A stretch of DNA of 64,000 nt from Pyrinomonadaceae bacterium (GCA_017983495.1 JAGOBH010000002.1:742298-806297), one strand, 5' to 3'. Counted from the first letter of the stretch, positions 53,343 to 63,082 are shown. The notes: generated by a model not told the origin, from the letters alone. Numbers and translations: made by a program.

Positions 53343-55346
53343 ATGAACAAAGTAAATGACTTTGTAGTCAGATTTGCAAACGTAAACGGCACCGGCTCGG
53401 CGTCGGCGAATGCGCTTTTTACTAAGGCTATCTTCCGGATGGGAATTCCGGTGACGCCGAAGAATATTTTTCCGTCGAATATCCAAGGGCTGCCGACGTG
53501 GTACGAGGTTCGGGTCTCGGAAAAGGGCTACCTCGGCCGCCGCGAGGGCGTCGATCTGATGATCGCGGTCAATCCGCAGTCGATGAAGAAGGACTACGCC
53601 GACGTTAGAGCCGGCGGCTATTTTCTCTACGATAGCTCAAAGCCCTTGGCACCGGGATTCGACCGAGCGGATATTACGCACATCGGCATTCCGCTGATGG
53701 CTCTATGCAACGCGGAGTTTACCGACGCACGGCAGCGACAGCTTTTTAAGAATATCGTTTATATCGGCGCTTTGGTGAGCCTTTTCGAGATCGAGTTCGA
53801 GGTGATCGAAGGGCTGATCGGCGAACAGTTCAAAGGCAAAGAAAAACTGATCGAGCCCAATATCAAGGCTCTTAACATCGGCAAGAATTGGGTCGAGGAA
53901 AACTTCAGCCACGAATTCAGGCTTCGGATCGAACGCCGCGACCTGCTTGGCGATAAGATCCTGTACGGCGGCAATTCAGCGTGCGGCCTCGGTGCGGTGT
54001 ATGCCGGGGCGACGGTCGCCGCTTGGTATCCGATCACGCCTTCGACATCGGTTGTGGATGCGTTCGCCAAGTACGCGGCAAAGTACCGCGTCGATCCTGA
54101 AACCGGCAAGAACAACTACGCCATCGTCCAGGCCGAAGACGAACTCGCCGCGATCGGTATGGTGATGGGAGCGTGCTGGAACGGCGCACGTGCATTCACG
54201 GCAACAAGCGGGCCGGGCGTTTCGCTGATGAACGAATTCCTCGGGCTCGGCTATTTTGCCGAGGTGCCGACGGTGTTGATCGACGTGCAGCGAGCGGGGC
54301 CTTCGACCGGTATGCCGACACGGACCCAGCAATCCGACATATTGCTAGCAGCTTACGCGTCGCACGGAGACACAAAGCATCCGCTTTTGTTCCCCGCGAG
54401 CCCGAAGGAGTGTTTTGAGATGACGGCTGACGCCTTCGACCTTACCGAACGCCTTCAGACACCCGTCATTGTAATGACCGACCTCGATCTCGGGATGAAC
54501 GACCACATAACCGAACCGCTCGTTTGGGACGAAAACCGTAAGTACGACCGCGGAAAATTACTGACCACCCAGGAGCTGGACCATATCGGAATGGGATCAT
54601 TAATGTCAGCGGTTAGCCGAACTTCATCGCGAGCTAACGGCAAGGCCAAAGATGAATTGTCGGTCGTCATGTCCGAACTCGACGGTCAGGCAAACAGCGA
54701 TCATTCGCCGCATCAGCCGCTTGAACAGTTCAAGGGCAAGTACGGACGATATCTGGATGTTGACGACGACGGCATTCCGTACCGTACGATACCGGGAACG
54801 CACGCGACGCACGGAGCTTTCGTCACTCGCGGTTCGTCGCGAGACGAATATGCCGTCTATACCGAGGACGGTGACGCTTACCGCCGAAACGTCGACCGCC
54901 TCTCACGCAAATGGGACACCGCGAAGGAGTTGGTTCCACAACCCGAATTTCATTCGAATAATGAACATCAAATATCGAATATCGAATCGAAGAGCTCCGA
55001 CGATTCATCGTCCGAGCTTGGAAATTCGAAATTGGGAGTGGTCTATTTCGGCACATCCACATACGCGGCGGTCGAAGCTTTGGATCTGCTCGCGGAAGAG
55101 GGAATTCAGGTTGACGCGATGCGCGTGAGGGCGTTTCCGTTCAGCAAGTCGTTTCGGGAATTCGTCGATTCACATGATCGGCTTTTTGTCATCGAACAAA
55201 ATCGAGACGCCCAATTTCGCAGCCTGATGATGATCGAGATCGGCGTCGATCCGGCAAAGATAGTCTCCGTTCTGAACTACGACGGAATGCCGATCACAGC
55301 GGACAATATCTTCAGACAAATTAAAGGTAGCATCGATAAGAAATGA
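53343..55346 (+). CDS. korA: 2-oxoacid:ferredoxin oxidoreductase, fused gamma-alpha subunit
   Basis: A 667-residue subunit. Residues 1-190 form the gamma domain (NGTGSASANALFTKAIFRMG) and about 200-400 the alpha pyrimidine-binding domain (YPITPSTSVVDAFAKYA, TSGPGVSLMNEFLG). The C-terminal domain holds GVVYFGTSTYAAVEALDLL. It should act with the beta subunit to oxidise or carboxylate a 2-oxoacid such as 2-oxoglutarate, with thiamine diphosphate. Two stretches (about 420-455 and 535-565) look inserted relative to family expectation. The second is Ser/Asn-rich and coded by repeat-like DNA. Confidence 0.88.
   Translation: MNKVNDFVVRFANVNGTGSASANALFTKAIFRMGIPVTPKNIFPSNIQGLPTWYEVRVSEKGYLGRREGVDLMIAVNPQSMKKDYADVRAGGYFLYDSSKPLAPGFDRADITHIGIPLMALCNAEFTDARQRQLFKNIVYIGALVSLFEIEFEVIEGLIGEQFKGKEKLIEPNIKALNIGKNWVEENFSHEFRLRIERRDLLGDKILYGGNSACGLGAVYAGATVAAWYPITPSTSVVDAFAKYAAKYRVDPETGKNNYAIVQAEDELAAIGMVMGACWNGARAFTATSGPGVSLMNEFLGLGYFAEVPTVLIDVQRAGPSTGMPTRTQQSDILLAAYASHGDTKHPLLFPASPKECFEMTADAFDLTERLQTPVIVMTDLDLGMNDHITEPLVWDENRKYDRGKLLTTQELDHIGMGSLMSAVSRTSSRANGKAKDELSVVMSELDGQANSDHSPHQPLEQFKGKYGRYLDVDDDGIPYRTIPGTHATHGAFVTRGSSRDEYAVYTEDGDAYRRNVDRLSRKWDTAKELVPQPEFHSNNEHQISNIESKSSDDSSSELGNSKLGVVYFGTSTYAAVEALDLLAEEGIQVDAMRVRAFPFSKSFREFVDSHDRLFVIEQNRDAQFRSLMMIEIGVDPAKIVSVLNYDGMPITADNIFRQIKGSIDKK
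54950..55037. repeat. Repeat-like segment inside korA
   Basis: ATATCGAATATCGAATCG-type direct repeats are followed by a hairpin whose 12-base arms (54993-55004 and 55007-55018) pair with one mismatch. ATTCGAA occurs near both ends. In frame it encodes a Ser/Asn/Glu-rich stretch between two ordered parts of the subunit. Confidence 0.65.
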
Positions 55347-56395
55347 CTTATATACGATCAACATTCCGCCATCCGGCTTTGCCTAAGAACGACCTTGGGT
55401 ATACGGTCGACTATTATGAGGGTTCGCTTTCGACGCTGTGTGCGGGATGCGGGCATGATTCGATCAACGCGGCGATCGTCGAGGCTTGTTGGGAGATGAA
55501 CATCGAACCGCACAAGGTGGCAAAGCTCTCAGGCATTGGCTGTTCGTCCAAATCTCCGGCTTATTTTCTGAGCAATTCACACGGCTTTAATTCGGTGCAT
55601 GGACGAATGCCGAGCGTCGCGACGGGCGCCAATTTAGCTAATCGCGACCTGATATATTTCGGTGTCTCGGGCGACGGCGACACGGCTTCGATCGGAATGG
55701 GGCAGTTCGTTCACGTCGTCAGGCGAAACCTGAACATGGTCTATCTGGTCATGAACAACGGCTGCTACGGCCTGACCAAGGGTCAGGACAGCGCGACCGC
55801 TGACGCCGGTTCAAAGAACAAATCCGGCAACGTCAATCTGTTCGAAGCAATCGATCTCGCGAGCCTCGCGATCGAGCTTGGAGCGACGTTTGTCGCACAG
55901 AGTTTCTCGGGCGATAAGGAACAGCTCATTCCGCTGCTCAAGGCGGCGATGCATCACAAAGGATTTGCACTGCTCAATGTGATCAGCCCGTGCGTCACAT
56001 TCAACAACAATCCCGGTTCGACCAAATCATACGATTACGTTCGCGAACATATGGAAGTTACGGGAACAGTCGATTTCGTGCCCATCACTCGTGAGATCTT
56101 AGCGAGCTACGAATCGGGCAGCGTTAAAGACCTGACCATGCACGACGGCACGACGATCCATCTCCATAAGCTTGAAAAGGACTGGGACCCGCTCGATCGT
56201 TTTTCGGCCATCAATGCCGTTCAACGTTCGAAAGCCAAGGGCGAAATACTCACCGGACTGCTGTATTTGGACGAAAGTTCGCAGGAGTTGCACGACCTGA
56301 TAAATACGACCGAAACGCCGTTAAACATGCTTGCCCAGTCGGCGTTGTGTCCCGGTACGGATCTGCTCGGAAAGCTTAACGCGAGCCTTAGGTAA
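55343..56395 (+). CDS. korB: 2-oxoacid:ferredoxin oxidoreductase, beta subunit
   Basis: A 350-residue thiamine-diphosphate-binding subunit. CAGCGHDSINAAIVEACWEM at the N-terminus and GDGDTASIGMGQ then MNNGCYGLTKGQ carry the ThDP/Mg signature and Fe-S Cys positions. It overlaps the korA stop by four bases. Its C-terminal extension follows the 2-oxoglutarate or 2-oxoacid type. With the preceding two genes it forms a complete enzyme plus its electron partner. Substrate choice (2-oxoglutarate, pyruvate or branched-chain) is not fixed by sequence alone. Confidence 0.93.
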   Translation: MTYIRSTFRHPALPKNDLGYTVDYYEGSLSTLCAGCGHDSINAAIVEACWEMNIEPHKVAKLSGIGCSSKSPAYFLSNSHGFNSVHGRMPSVATGANLANRDLIYFGVSGDGDTASIGMGQFVHVVRRNLNMVYLVMNNGCYGLTKGQDSATADAGSKNKSGNVNLFEAIDLASLAIELGATFVAQSFSGDKEQLIPLLKAAMHHKGFALLNVISPCVTFNNNPGSTKSYDYVREHMEVTGTVDFVPITREILASYESGSVKDLTMHDGTTIHLHKLEKDWDPLDRFSAINAVQRSKAKGEILTGLLYLDESSQELHDLINTTETPLNMLAQSALCPGTDLLGKLNASLR

Positions 56396-56396
56396 T

Positions 56397-57341
56397 ATGC
56401 TCAGGCGGCTCGGAAAGATCGTCGGGCTGATATCGATCGTCGCGATCGCGGCGTTTACGATCTTTTGGTTCTCGCGGCCTGCGGATATCAGCTTTGACCA
56501 ATATCGACCTGTCGTTCCGTTTGCTGAGTTCAGCCGCTTTGCGGTGGTTGATGGTGTCAAAGTCCACTATCAGGAAAAGGGAACCGGCACGCCGCTCGTG
56601 CTGATCCACGGTTACGCCTCGTCTACTTTCACGTGGAAGGACATGATCGAGCCTCTCTCCCGAAAATACCGCGTCATCGCCATCGATCTGAAGGGATTCG
56701 GTTTCACCGATAAGCCAGACGGCGACTATTCCCGGCGTGCACAGGCGATGATCGTCGGTCATCTGCTCGAACAGCTAAACATTGAAAAAGCTTGGATCTG
56801 CGGAAACTCAATGGGCGGTGAGACTGCGATCAATTTAGCACTGCAGTTCCCGAACCGCGTCGCCGGCCTCGTTCTGATCGACGCCGCAGGACTGAATGTA
56901 CCGGGAACAGCGACACTCGTCCCAGCCTACTTGCGAAACCCATTACTAAATCGCGCATTGTCGGCCATTGCCTTGACGTCGGACAAATTGGTTCGCGAAG
57001 GGCTGATCAAAAGCTACTTCGACGACACGAAGATCGGCGATGACCGGGTCGCGGCTTATTATCGTCCACTGACGTCACGCGGCGGTCAACTAGCCGCCCT
57101 GAGGGCACGCACGCAATTTGGAGAGTTTCCGATCGAAGCTGAACTCGGTGAGATCGACGTACCGACATTGCTGATCTGGGGCCGACAGGATGAACTCATC
57201 CCCGTTGAAGCCGGTACGCGGATGAATTCGGCGATAAAGAATTCAAAACTTGAGATCATTGAGGAATGCGGCCATGTACCGCAGGAAGAGCGACCCGAGG
57301 TAGTTGTCGGGATGATCAACGCGTTCATTCCTCAAAGCTGA
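56397..57341 (+). CDS. Membrane-anchored alpha/beta hydrolase
   Basis: About 314 residues with an N-terminal membrane helix (about 8-25). The alpha/beta-hydrolase fold shows the oxyanion HGYASSTFTW, nucleophile GNSMGGE (Ser near 137), acid Asp in WGRQDELIP and catalytic His in ECGHVPQEE. The ATG at 56397 lies one base after the korB stop and is preferred over the in-frame codon at 56331 inside korB. It is probably cotranscribed with the KOR genes, but there is no evident functional link. Substrate unknown. Confidence 0.85.
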   Translation: MLRRLGKIVGLISIVAIAAFTIFWFSRPADISFDQYRPVVPFAEFSRFAVVDGVKVHYQEKGTGTPLVLIHGYASSTFTWKDMIEPLSRKYRVIAIDLKGFGFTDKPDGDYSRRAQAMIVGHLLEQLNIEKAWICGNSMGGETAINLALQFPNRVAGLVLIDAAGLNVPGTATLVPAYLRNPLLNRALSAIALTSDKLVREGLIKSYFDDTKIGDDRVAAYYRPLTSRGGQLAALRARTQFGEFPIEAELGEIDVPTLLIWGRQDELIPVEAGTRMNSAIKNSKLEIIEECGHVPQEERPEVVVGMINAFIPQS

Positions 57342-57468
57342 AAAAGGATAAGGTGGTACCGGAATAATTGTTACAATTTCCTTAAATCTTCATAACAGTC
57401 GCAACCGATAACTGAAGCCCGTCGTATATCAGTTTGACGTAAAATTAGCTTTTGAAAGGAGCGAACAA

Positions 57469-58383
57469 ATGACAGATGGCTTCCTGATCGACGCTGGCGG
57501 TGCAAGTCCGTATCAAACTACCGAACACTATTTGCGGCGAGTGCTGGCCGGAGACCTCAAATCTGTTCGTACACGCATTATCGCGGCACTGGAGAGACTC
57601 AGTTACGATATCATCGATGACGGCGAGGCAGCGATCCGCGGCCGCCGGGCAGCGACCGGATGGGGCACTTTTTACAGTTCTGCCGATGTCCTTGACTATC
57701 CGCGGACACTCGTGATCAAGCTAAAGCCTGCGGGAGAACATTCGACGCGGGTGACCTATGATTATCTGATCAAGCACCCGTCGCTATCAACAGGCGAAAA
57801 GGACATACTTACTCGCGAAGCCGAAGCGATCTCGTCGCTGGCAACCGTTCGCAGTCGGGAAAAACACTGTGCGGCTTGCGGTACTGAGAGTACGGACGAT
57901 TCGCGATTTTGCCGCCGGTGCGGATCGCCGATGGCCGCCAACAATTCGGAACTGGAGCTCCTGAATATGGCCGCAGAGGTACGCTCTGGGCTGACGTCGG
58001 TAACGGCCGGTGAGATCGGGGCTTCGGCTGTGGCTATCCTGAGCGGTGCGGCGGTCATTACGATCCTGGCAAAAGGGATCGTTCTCGGGCCGGGAATAAT
58101 GGTGCTTCTGGCCACAAGCTTTGTGATCGCAATGATGACCGCAGTTGTTTTGGGGTTTGGGATCAACCGATGCATGCGTTCTTTGAAGCGGCCCGACGCG
58201 GAAAAGGGCGGCTATGCAAATATCACGTCCTTTCCTGTCGAAACAGACAAATACTTGCCGGAGTCGAACCAGCCTTATGTCAGTGTGACGGAAAGCACGA
58301 CATCGCTACTCGACGTTCCTCGCGAGCGGCAGACGCTCAGCGATCTGGATGAGCAGGAAATTACTTTTGAAGGAAGGCGATGA
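57469..58383 (+). CDS. Zinc-ribbon and membrane protein
   Basis: A 304-residue protein. Residues 1-125 are a soluble alpha/beta domain. A zinc ribbon comes near 138-160 (CAACGTESTDDSRFCRRCG). Two membrane helices (about 183-205 and 208-230) and an acidic tail follow. AAAGGAG supports the ATG at 57469. I do not recognise a named family for the N-terminal part. The 3' end overlaps dsbD convergently by 23 bases. Confidence 0.72.
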   Translation: MTDGFLIDAGGASPYQTTEHYLRRVLAGDLKSVRTRIIAALERLSYDIIDDGEAAIRGRRAATGWGTFYSSADVLDYPRTLVIKLKPAGEHSTRVTYDYLIKHPSLSTGEKDILTREAEAISSLATVRSREKHCAACGTESTDDSRFCRRCGSPMAANNSELELLNMAAEVRSGLTSVTAGEIGASAVAILSGAAVITILAKGIVLGPGIMVLLATSFVIAMMTAVVLGFGINRCMRSLKRPDAEKGGYANITSFPVETDKYLPESNQPYVSVTESTTSLLDVPRERQTLSDLDEQEITFEGRR

Positions 58384-60367
58384 ATTCGTTCTGATCGCGG
58401 GTTAGTCCCTCAAATCTGGCGACGATCTCATCGTTAGGCGTGACGATAGCGTAAAGCGGCAATGCGACGGTGCCGAATCGCTGTTCCTGCATCTTCTGAA
58501 AACCTTCGTACGGTTCGCCTTCGCCATCGGTATACAGCCTGACGCGAACGAACTTATCGAGTTCCGCTCGCACTTTTGGAAGCGTAAACATATTGGCTTC
58601 CATCCAACGGCAATTGGTACATGTGTAGCCCGTATAATCTACGAAGATACGCTTATTCTCCGCCTTTGCCTTCGCCAGTGCCGCCTGATAGTCATTTGTG
58701 ACCCAAGAAAGTTCGCTGTTGATGCCGCTGCCGGACGCCTGGCCCGCCGCCGCTTCCTTGGCGGGAGGTAGGAATGATTCGATCTCGCCGAGACGGCTGC
58801 CGAAAAGCCCGGTCAGCAGATATAACGCCATCGTGCCGAAGAGAAACGCGTTGATCGCTCCGACGAGACCGATGTGCTTGCGTTCCGAGTCATGCTCGAA
58901 TCGGAACACACCGACAAGGTACAGAAAGATCATCACGGAAAGGGCGATCCAGCCGGCGATAACGACTTCGCGGGTGAAGATGTTCCAGCCCCAAACGAGA
59001 TCAACATTGGACAGGAATTTGAGTGCGGCACCGATCTCCAAAAAACCCATCACGACCTTGACTGAGTTCATCCACGCACCTGAGCGCGGAAGCGAGTGCA
59101 TCAAACGCGGGGCGACCGCCAGGACAAAGAACGGCAATGCAAAAACGGTCGAAAACGCCAGCATTCCGGCGATCGGATAAAACAATTCGCCATTTGCCGC
59201 CGCCACGAGGATCGTACCCACGAGAGGTGCCGTACATGTAAACGATGTCAGCGAAAACGTCAGGCCCATCAGCAAAAGGCCGATGATCTTGCCGGAACCC
59301 TTGGATCGCGTGATGCCGTCGAGTTTGGTCAAAATACTTGACGGTACGCCGAGGTTGTATGCACCGAGCAAGCTGAAGGCAAATGCGAGGAAAATACCCG
59401 TGATCAACAGGTTGATGTAAGGGTTTGACGCAAAGCGATTGAGCCCGGCGGCCCCGAAGATTATTGCAAGTGCGACGCCCAGGCCCGTGAACGTCAGGAT
59501 AATGCCGAGAGCGTAGATCAACGCATCACGGATCGACCCATAGTGCGTGTCAGCACCATGCTTGGTAAAATACGAGACCGTGATCGGGATCATCGGGAAA
59601 ACGCACGGAGTCAGTAGCGAAAGTGCTCCGAACGTAATCGCCAGCCAGATAAAACCCCAAAATGAGCCGTTCTTTAGCTCCGAGGTAGATGAAACCGAAC
59701 TGCCGCCGGTCTGAGACGAACCGGTCGTTGAGCCGACCGAATTAGTGTTCGTTACCGCGTTTGATCCATCGACATTGGCGTTCGCCGTTGAATCTATATT
59801 GGCGTTGGTATTCGTGTTCGCATTGGAGGGCGTTGGCGAAGGCGTCGGTGTCGGACTTACTGTCGGCGTCGGAGATGCAGACGAGGCCGCACCCGAGATG
59901 GTTACAGCGGACGCGAGCTTTAGTGTTTTCGGCGGCAGACAAACCGTGTCATTGCAAACCTGAAAGCGGAAATTGACGTTCAATGTCTGCTCGCCGACAG
60001 GTGCATCGGCATTCGCCGTAAAATTAAGCGTGAACGCGGCACCGCCCGAGTACGTTTCGGTATTGATCCCGAAATTCGGGTCCATCGCGACCTTTGGTTT
60101 CGGGCCTGACACTCCGCCGATGGTAAACGGGCCTTCGCCAAGGCTGATACGTGTCGGGATCGGCCCGCCGCTACCTTGGGTGATCGAATACATCTTCCAA
60201 CCGCCGTCTATACTAGCGTTGACCTTCGCCGCACCTTTTCCACCGGGTGCGATCGTCGTCGGTGAAACGCTCATCGTGACGGAAACGGGGTTCTGAGCAA
60301 ACGCCGGCATCATCGCCGCCAGCGATAGGACGATCAGTAAAAGTAGATGTTTAATATTCAAATTCAA
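58361..60367 (-). CDS. dsbD: Thiol:disulfide interchange protein DsbD
   Basis: A 668-residue protein that moves reducing power from the cytoplasm to periplasmic thioredoxin-like proteins. After a signal peptide (about 1-24) comes an N-terminal DsbD domain with FRFQVCNDTVCLPP. Next is a low-complexity Pro-Thr-Ser/Asn linker (about 157-230). An eight-helix membrane domain has Cys in LTPCVFPMIP and FTCTAPLVG. The C-terminal thioredoxin domain has CTNC near 578. The apparent start is a TTG at 60367. It lies 20 bases after the TlpA-like gene, which it could keep reduced. Confidence 0.93.
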   Translation of the reverse strand: MNLNIKHLLLLIVLSLAAMMPAFAQNPVSVTMSVSPTTIAPGGKGAAKVNASIDGGWKMYSITQGSGGPIPTRISLGEGPFTIGGVSGPKPKVAMDPNFGINTETYSGGAAFTLNFTANADAPVGEQTLNVNFRFQVCNDTVCLPPKTLKLASAVTISGAASSASPTPTVSPTPTPSPTPSNANTNTNANIDSTANANVDGSNAVTNTNSVGSTTGSSQTGGSSVSSTSELKNGSFWGFIWLAITFGALSLLTPCVFPMIPITVSYFTKHGADTHYGSIRDALIYALGIILTFTGLGVALAIIFGAAGLNRFASNPYINLLITGIFLAFAFSLLGAYNLGVPSSILTKLDGITRSKGSGKIIGLLLMGLTFSLTSFTCTAPLVGTILVAAANGELFYPIAGMLAFSTVFALPFFVLAVAPRLMHSLPRSGAWMNSVKVVMGFLEIGAALKFLSNVDLVWGWNIFTREVVIAGWIALSVMIFLYLVGVFRFEHDSERKHIGLVGAINAFLFGTMALYLLTGLFGSRLGEIESFLPPAKEAAAGQASGSGINSELSWVTNDYQAALAKAKAENKRIFVDYTGYTCTNCRWMEANMFTLPKVRAELDKFVRVRLYTDGEGEPYEGFQKMQEQRFGTVALPLYAIVTPNDEIVARFEGLTRDQNEFIAFLQK

Positions 60368-60387
60368 TGGATATCTCTAGTGCGTGT

Positions 60388-60966
60388 TTACTGTTTGGGA
60401 GTCATCGCCGCCGCCACGATCTTTTCAGTGTCGTCCTTTTCACCGATCTTCGCGATGATCTTACCGTCAGCACTGATAAGGATCTTACTCGGCATAGCCT
60501 TTACCTGAAACGTCTTGACCGCGAGCGGAAGGGCCGTTTCGGCATTTGCCTGGGTCCATGTCACACCGCGCGTCGCGACTATCTTTTTCGCACGATCGGC
60601 CGACTCTTTGGCAAATTCCGGGTCGGCAGGGTCACTATCGCCAAGTGTCTCGGCATTTAACCCGAGGATCTCAAATCCCTGGCCATTGTACTTTTCGTAT
60701 AGTTTCTTGAGCTTTGGAATGTCCGCGAGACAAGGCCCGCACCAGGTCGCCCAAAAATCGATCAAGACGACCTTGCCGCGAAACTCGGCAAAGTTACGCT
60801 TTTTGCCCTCAAAATCGGTAAATTCGAAATCGGGTACCTCATCGTTGGTGGATGCAACTTTTAACGCGGTAACCGTTGTTGTCGATTGTCCCGCAGCATC
60901 GACACCAAATATAACCGTAACGATCAGAAGTAGTGAAATGAGTGTAAAACTTCTTTTTAATTCCAT
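60388..60966 (-). CDS. TlpA-like periplasmic thioredoxin
   Basis: A 192-residue protein with an N-terminal signal/anchor (about 7-26). The AhpC/TSA-TlpA fold has FWATWCGPCLADIPKL (the WCGPC redox site) and a cis-Pro region KAMPSKILI. Such proteins reduce specific periplasmic disulfides, often for cytochrome c or copper-site maturation. It is the first gene of the pair with dsbD, the expected electron donor. Confidence 0.92.
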   Translation of the reverse strand: MELKRSFTLISLLLIVTVIFGVDAAGQSTTTVTALKVASTNDEVPDFEFTDFEGKKRNFAEFRGKVVLIDFWATWCGPCLADIPKLKKLYEKYNGQGFEILGLNAETLGDSDPADPEFAKESADRAKKIVATRGVTWTQANAETALPLAVKTFQVKAMPSKILISADGKIIAKIGEKDDTEKIVAAAMTPKQ

Positions 60967-61117
60967 AAGTCTCGATCCGTTCGTTCAATTATACAAGAAT
61001 TGCGGGCATCGGCACTTCAAACAAACACTCTTCCCAGTGACTATTACGAACATAGCCCATAAATAGTATTGATCGCGGAGGGGAATTAGCGAGAAAAAGA
61101 GCCTTCGATCCAATTGG

Positions 61118-61151
61118 GGAGCGAACTCAGCCTACCGACTGAGTTCGCTCC
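61118..61151 (-). terminator. Hairpin after the LVIVD-repeat gene
   Basis: A perfect 13-base stem (GGAGCGAACTCAG, 61118-61130, with 61139-61151) and an 8-base loop lie 8 bases past the gene's stop on the minus strand. A T-tract occurs only about 25 bases later, so intrinsic termination is uncertain. Confidence 0.6.
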
Positions 61152-61159
61152 ACTTGTGA

Positions 61160-63082
61160 TCACGCTACGGGCTTTTTGAGGATCTCAGCAAGAGCCTTCA
61201 TTCGATTTGAATCAACCGAACTTGTTGCTTTCATCGCACTCTTTTCCAGAGGAGCAGCGAGTTTCTTGAGTTTACCCATATCCTTCGCTGATCCTTCGGC
61301 TTTACCGATCGACGCCCGCAAGGCTGCGATCTGCTCCGCCGGAAGTGCGTTTGAACGCTCCAATTGATCGATGTACGCTTTCGCCACGACCAGTTTTCGC
61401 GGCCATTCGGTCATTTGCTGACTTTGCACATTGAGTTCGGTCACTTGCACGGACTTCGCGGCGTCGATCTCATTCTGGGTCAGAAACTTGGTCGGCGTCA
61501 GTTCCAAAACATCCAGGCCACGAGCGATCTCCGACGAGTAGATATGTCCGTTAAACCAATATGCCGACCACGGACCGGCAAGCACGAGCATGTTTGCATC
61601 GATCGGTCCACGATCAAACGAGGCGATCTCCATCGGTTTGGCCGGATCGGTAAAATCCATGATCGATATGCCGCCCTGATACCACGCCTGAACCTTGATG
61701 TCGCGGCCCGGGATCGGCACCAGCGAACCGTTATGGGCCACACAGTTTTCGGTGTCGCCTTGAGCGGCCGGCAATTTGTAGTAATTGCCAAACGTCAATT
61801 TGCCCTTATCAAGATTGAAGATCGCATTTGCTCCCCAGACATTTGGATCGGTCGCACGGCAACGGGCTCCCATTCCGCCACCCCATTCGTCGGTGAACAC
61901 GACCTTTTTGCCGTCATTCGAAAACGAAGCGGAATGCCAGTAAGCGTAATTCTTGTCATTGACCGCTTCGATGCGTTTCGGGTTAGCCGGTTCGCGGATA
62001 TCGAGCAAGATCCCGTTACCTGAACAGGCCCCGGCTGCCAGGCCGATCGCAGAATATACGGTGATGTCATGGCACTGGTCGGTATTCTCGACACGGCCCT
62101 TATTCGCATGTGAACCGCCGTCGTTGAGCGAGTCGATCTTGCCGGTCTTTTCGTCCGAAAAGATACGCGGGCTCGCGACGATCTTGGCGTTTTGCGGTGC
62201 GGCGACGGGAACCTTGATAATGTCTATGCGGAACCTTGCCGAATTTGGGTCTTCACCGGGCTTACCGTCCGAGCATCCTGCAAGCTCCTCACTCTGGCGA
62301 ACAAATGACGTCCCCGAAATATAGATGTAAACATTGTTCTTGTCTTTCGGATCCTCAACCAAAGTGTGTGTGTGCGATCCGCGGCACGACTGAACGGCCG
62401 CAACCTGCTTCGGGTTCTTGATGTCTGAGATATCAAAGATACGGACACCGCGGAAACGATCCTTGTCGGCCGCTGGAGCTCCTTGCGTCGCTCCGATAGG
62501 GAATCCCTGTGTGCCGCAATCGACACGTCCATTTGCCATCTCGACCGACATGAACATCAAATTTTTGTACACCGAGACGTCGCCCTGTCCGCCTGGACAG
62601 AGCATAGAGGTCACCAACTGTGCTTTGGTCGGATCGGCAATGTCGTAGATGTTGATGCCGTAAAAATTTCCAAGGAACAAATAGCGTCCTTGAAACGCCA
62701 TGTCAGAGTTTGCAAGCGCCAGTCCGGCAACGGTCATCTTCATAGCCGGCGGGACGGCGTTCCCCGGAATTCCGAGAGCAAAGAGAGCTTTGTCCACTCT
62801 CGGATCGTTGGGGTCGATGCCGACGTCGAAAGCTGCCGGCTTTTTGTAAAGGTTCAAATGTTTGATACCGAAACTAAATTCACCTGCGTCAAATAGGCCG
62901 GGTTTTAGTTTGTATCGAGGATCGTTTACATCCGAACCCGTCATTCCGGCCGGGAGCGGGGGAGCCTTTTCAGGTGCAAACGGATTGCCGCCGTCCTGGG
63001 CAAACGCTCCGGCTGCCAATACCACGAAAGTCAAAATTGTTACCAACATCGCATTCATCGCGCCTAATTTTTTACGATTCAT
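61160..63082 (-). CDS. Secreted LVIVD-repeat protein
   Basis: About 640 residues with a signal peptide (ending near AFAQ). The main body has LVIVD-like propeller repeats: GINIYDIADPTKAQLV, GVRIFDISDIKNPKQV, LLDIREPANPKRI and GISIMDFTDPAKPMEI. A helical Ala/Lys-rich tail of about 110 residues follows. Many paired Cys and His residues sit in the repeats (CRGSHTHTLVEDP, DQCHDITVYS). The ATG at 63082 has AAGGA seven bases upstream and is preferred to the one at 63085 or the longer frame overlapping the previous gene. It probably works outside the cytoplasm with the DUF305 protein upstream. The enzymatic role is unknown. Confidence 0.85.
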   Translation of the reverse strand: MNRKKLGAMNAMLVTILTFVVLAAGAFAQDGGNPFAPEKAPPLPAGMTGSDVNDPRYKLKPGLFDAGEFSFGIKHLNLYKKPAAFDVGIDPNDPRVDKALFALGIPGNAVPPAMKMTVAGLALANSDMAFQGRYLFLGNFYGINIYDIADPTKAQLVTSMLCPGGQGDVSVYKNLMFMSVEMANGRVDCGTQGFPIGATQGAPAADKDRFRGVRIFDISDIKNPKQVAAVQSCRGSHTHTLVEDPKDKNNVYIYISGTSFVRQSEELAGCSDGKPGEDPNSARFRIDIIKVPVAAPQNAKIVASPRIFSDEKTGKIDSLNDGGSHANKGRVENTDQCHDITVYSAIGLAAGACSGNGILLDIREPANPKRIEAVNDKNYAYWHSASFSNDGKKVVFTDEWGGGMGARCRATDPNVWGANAIFNLDKGKLTFGNYYKLPAAQGDTENCVAHNGSLVPIPGRDIKVQAWYQGGISIMDFTDPAKPMEIASFDRGPIDANMLVLAGPWSAYWFNGHIYSSEIARGLDVLELTPTKFLTQNEIDAAKSVQVTELNVQSQQMTEWPRKLVVAKAYIDQLERSNALPAEQIAALRASIGKAEGSAKDMGKLKKLAAPLEKSAMKATSSVDSNRMKALAEILKKPVA

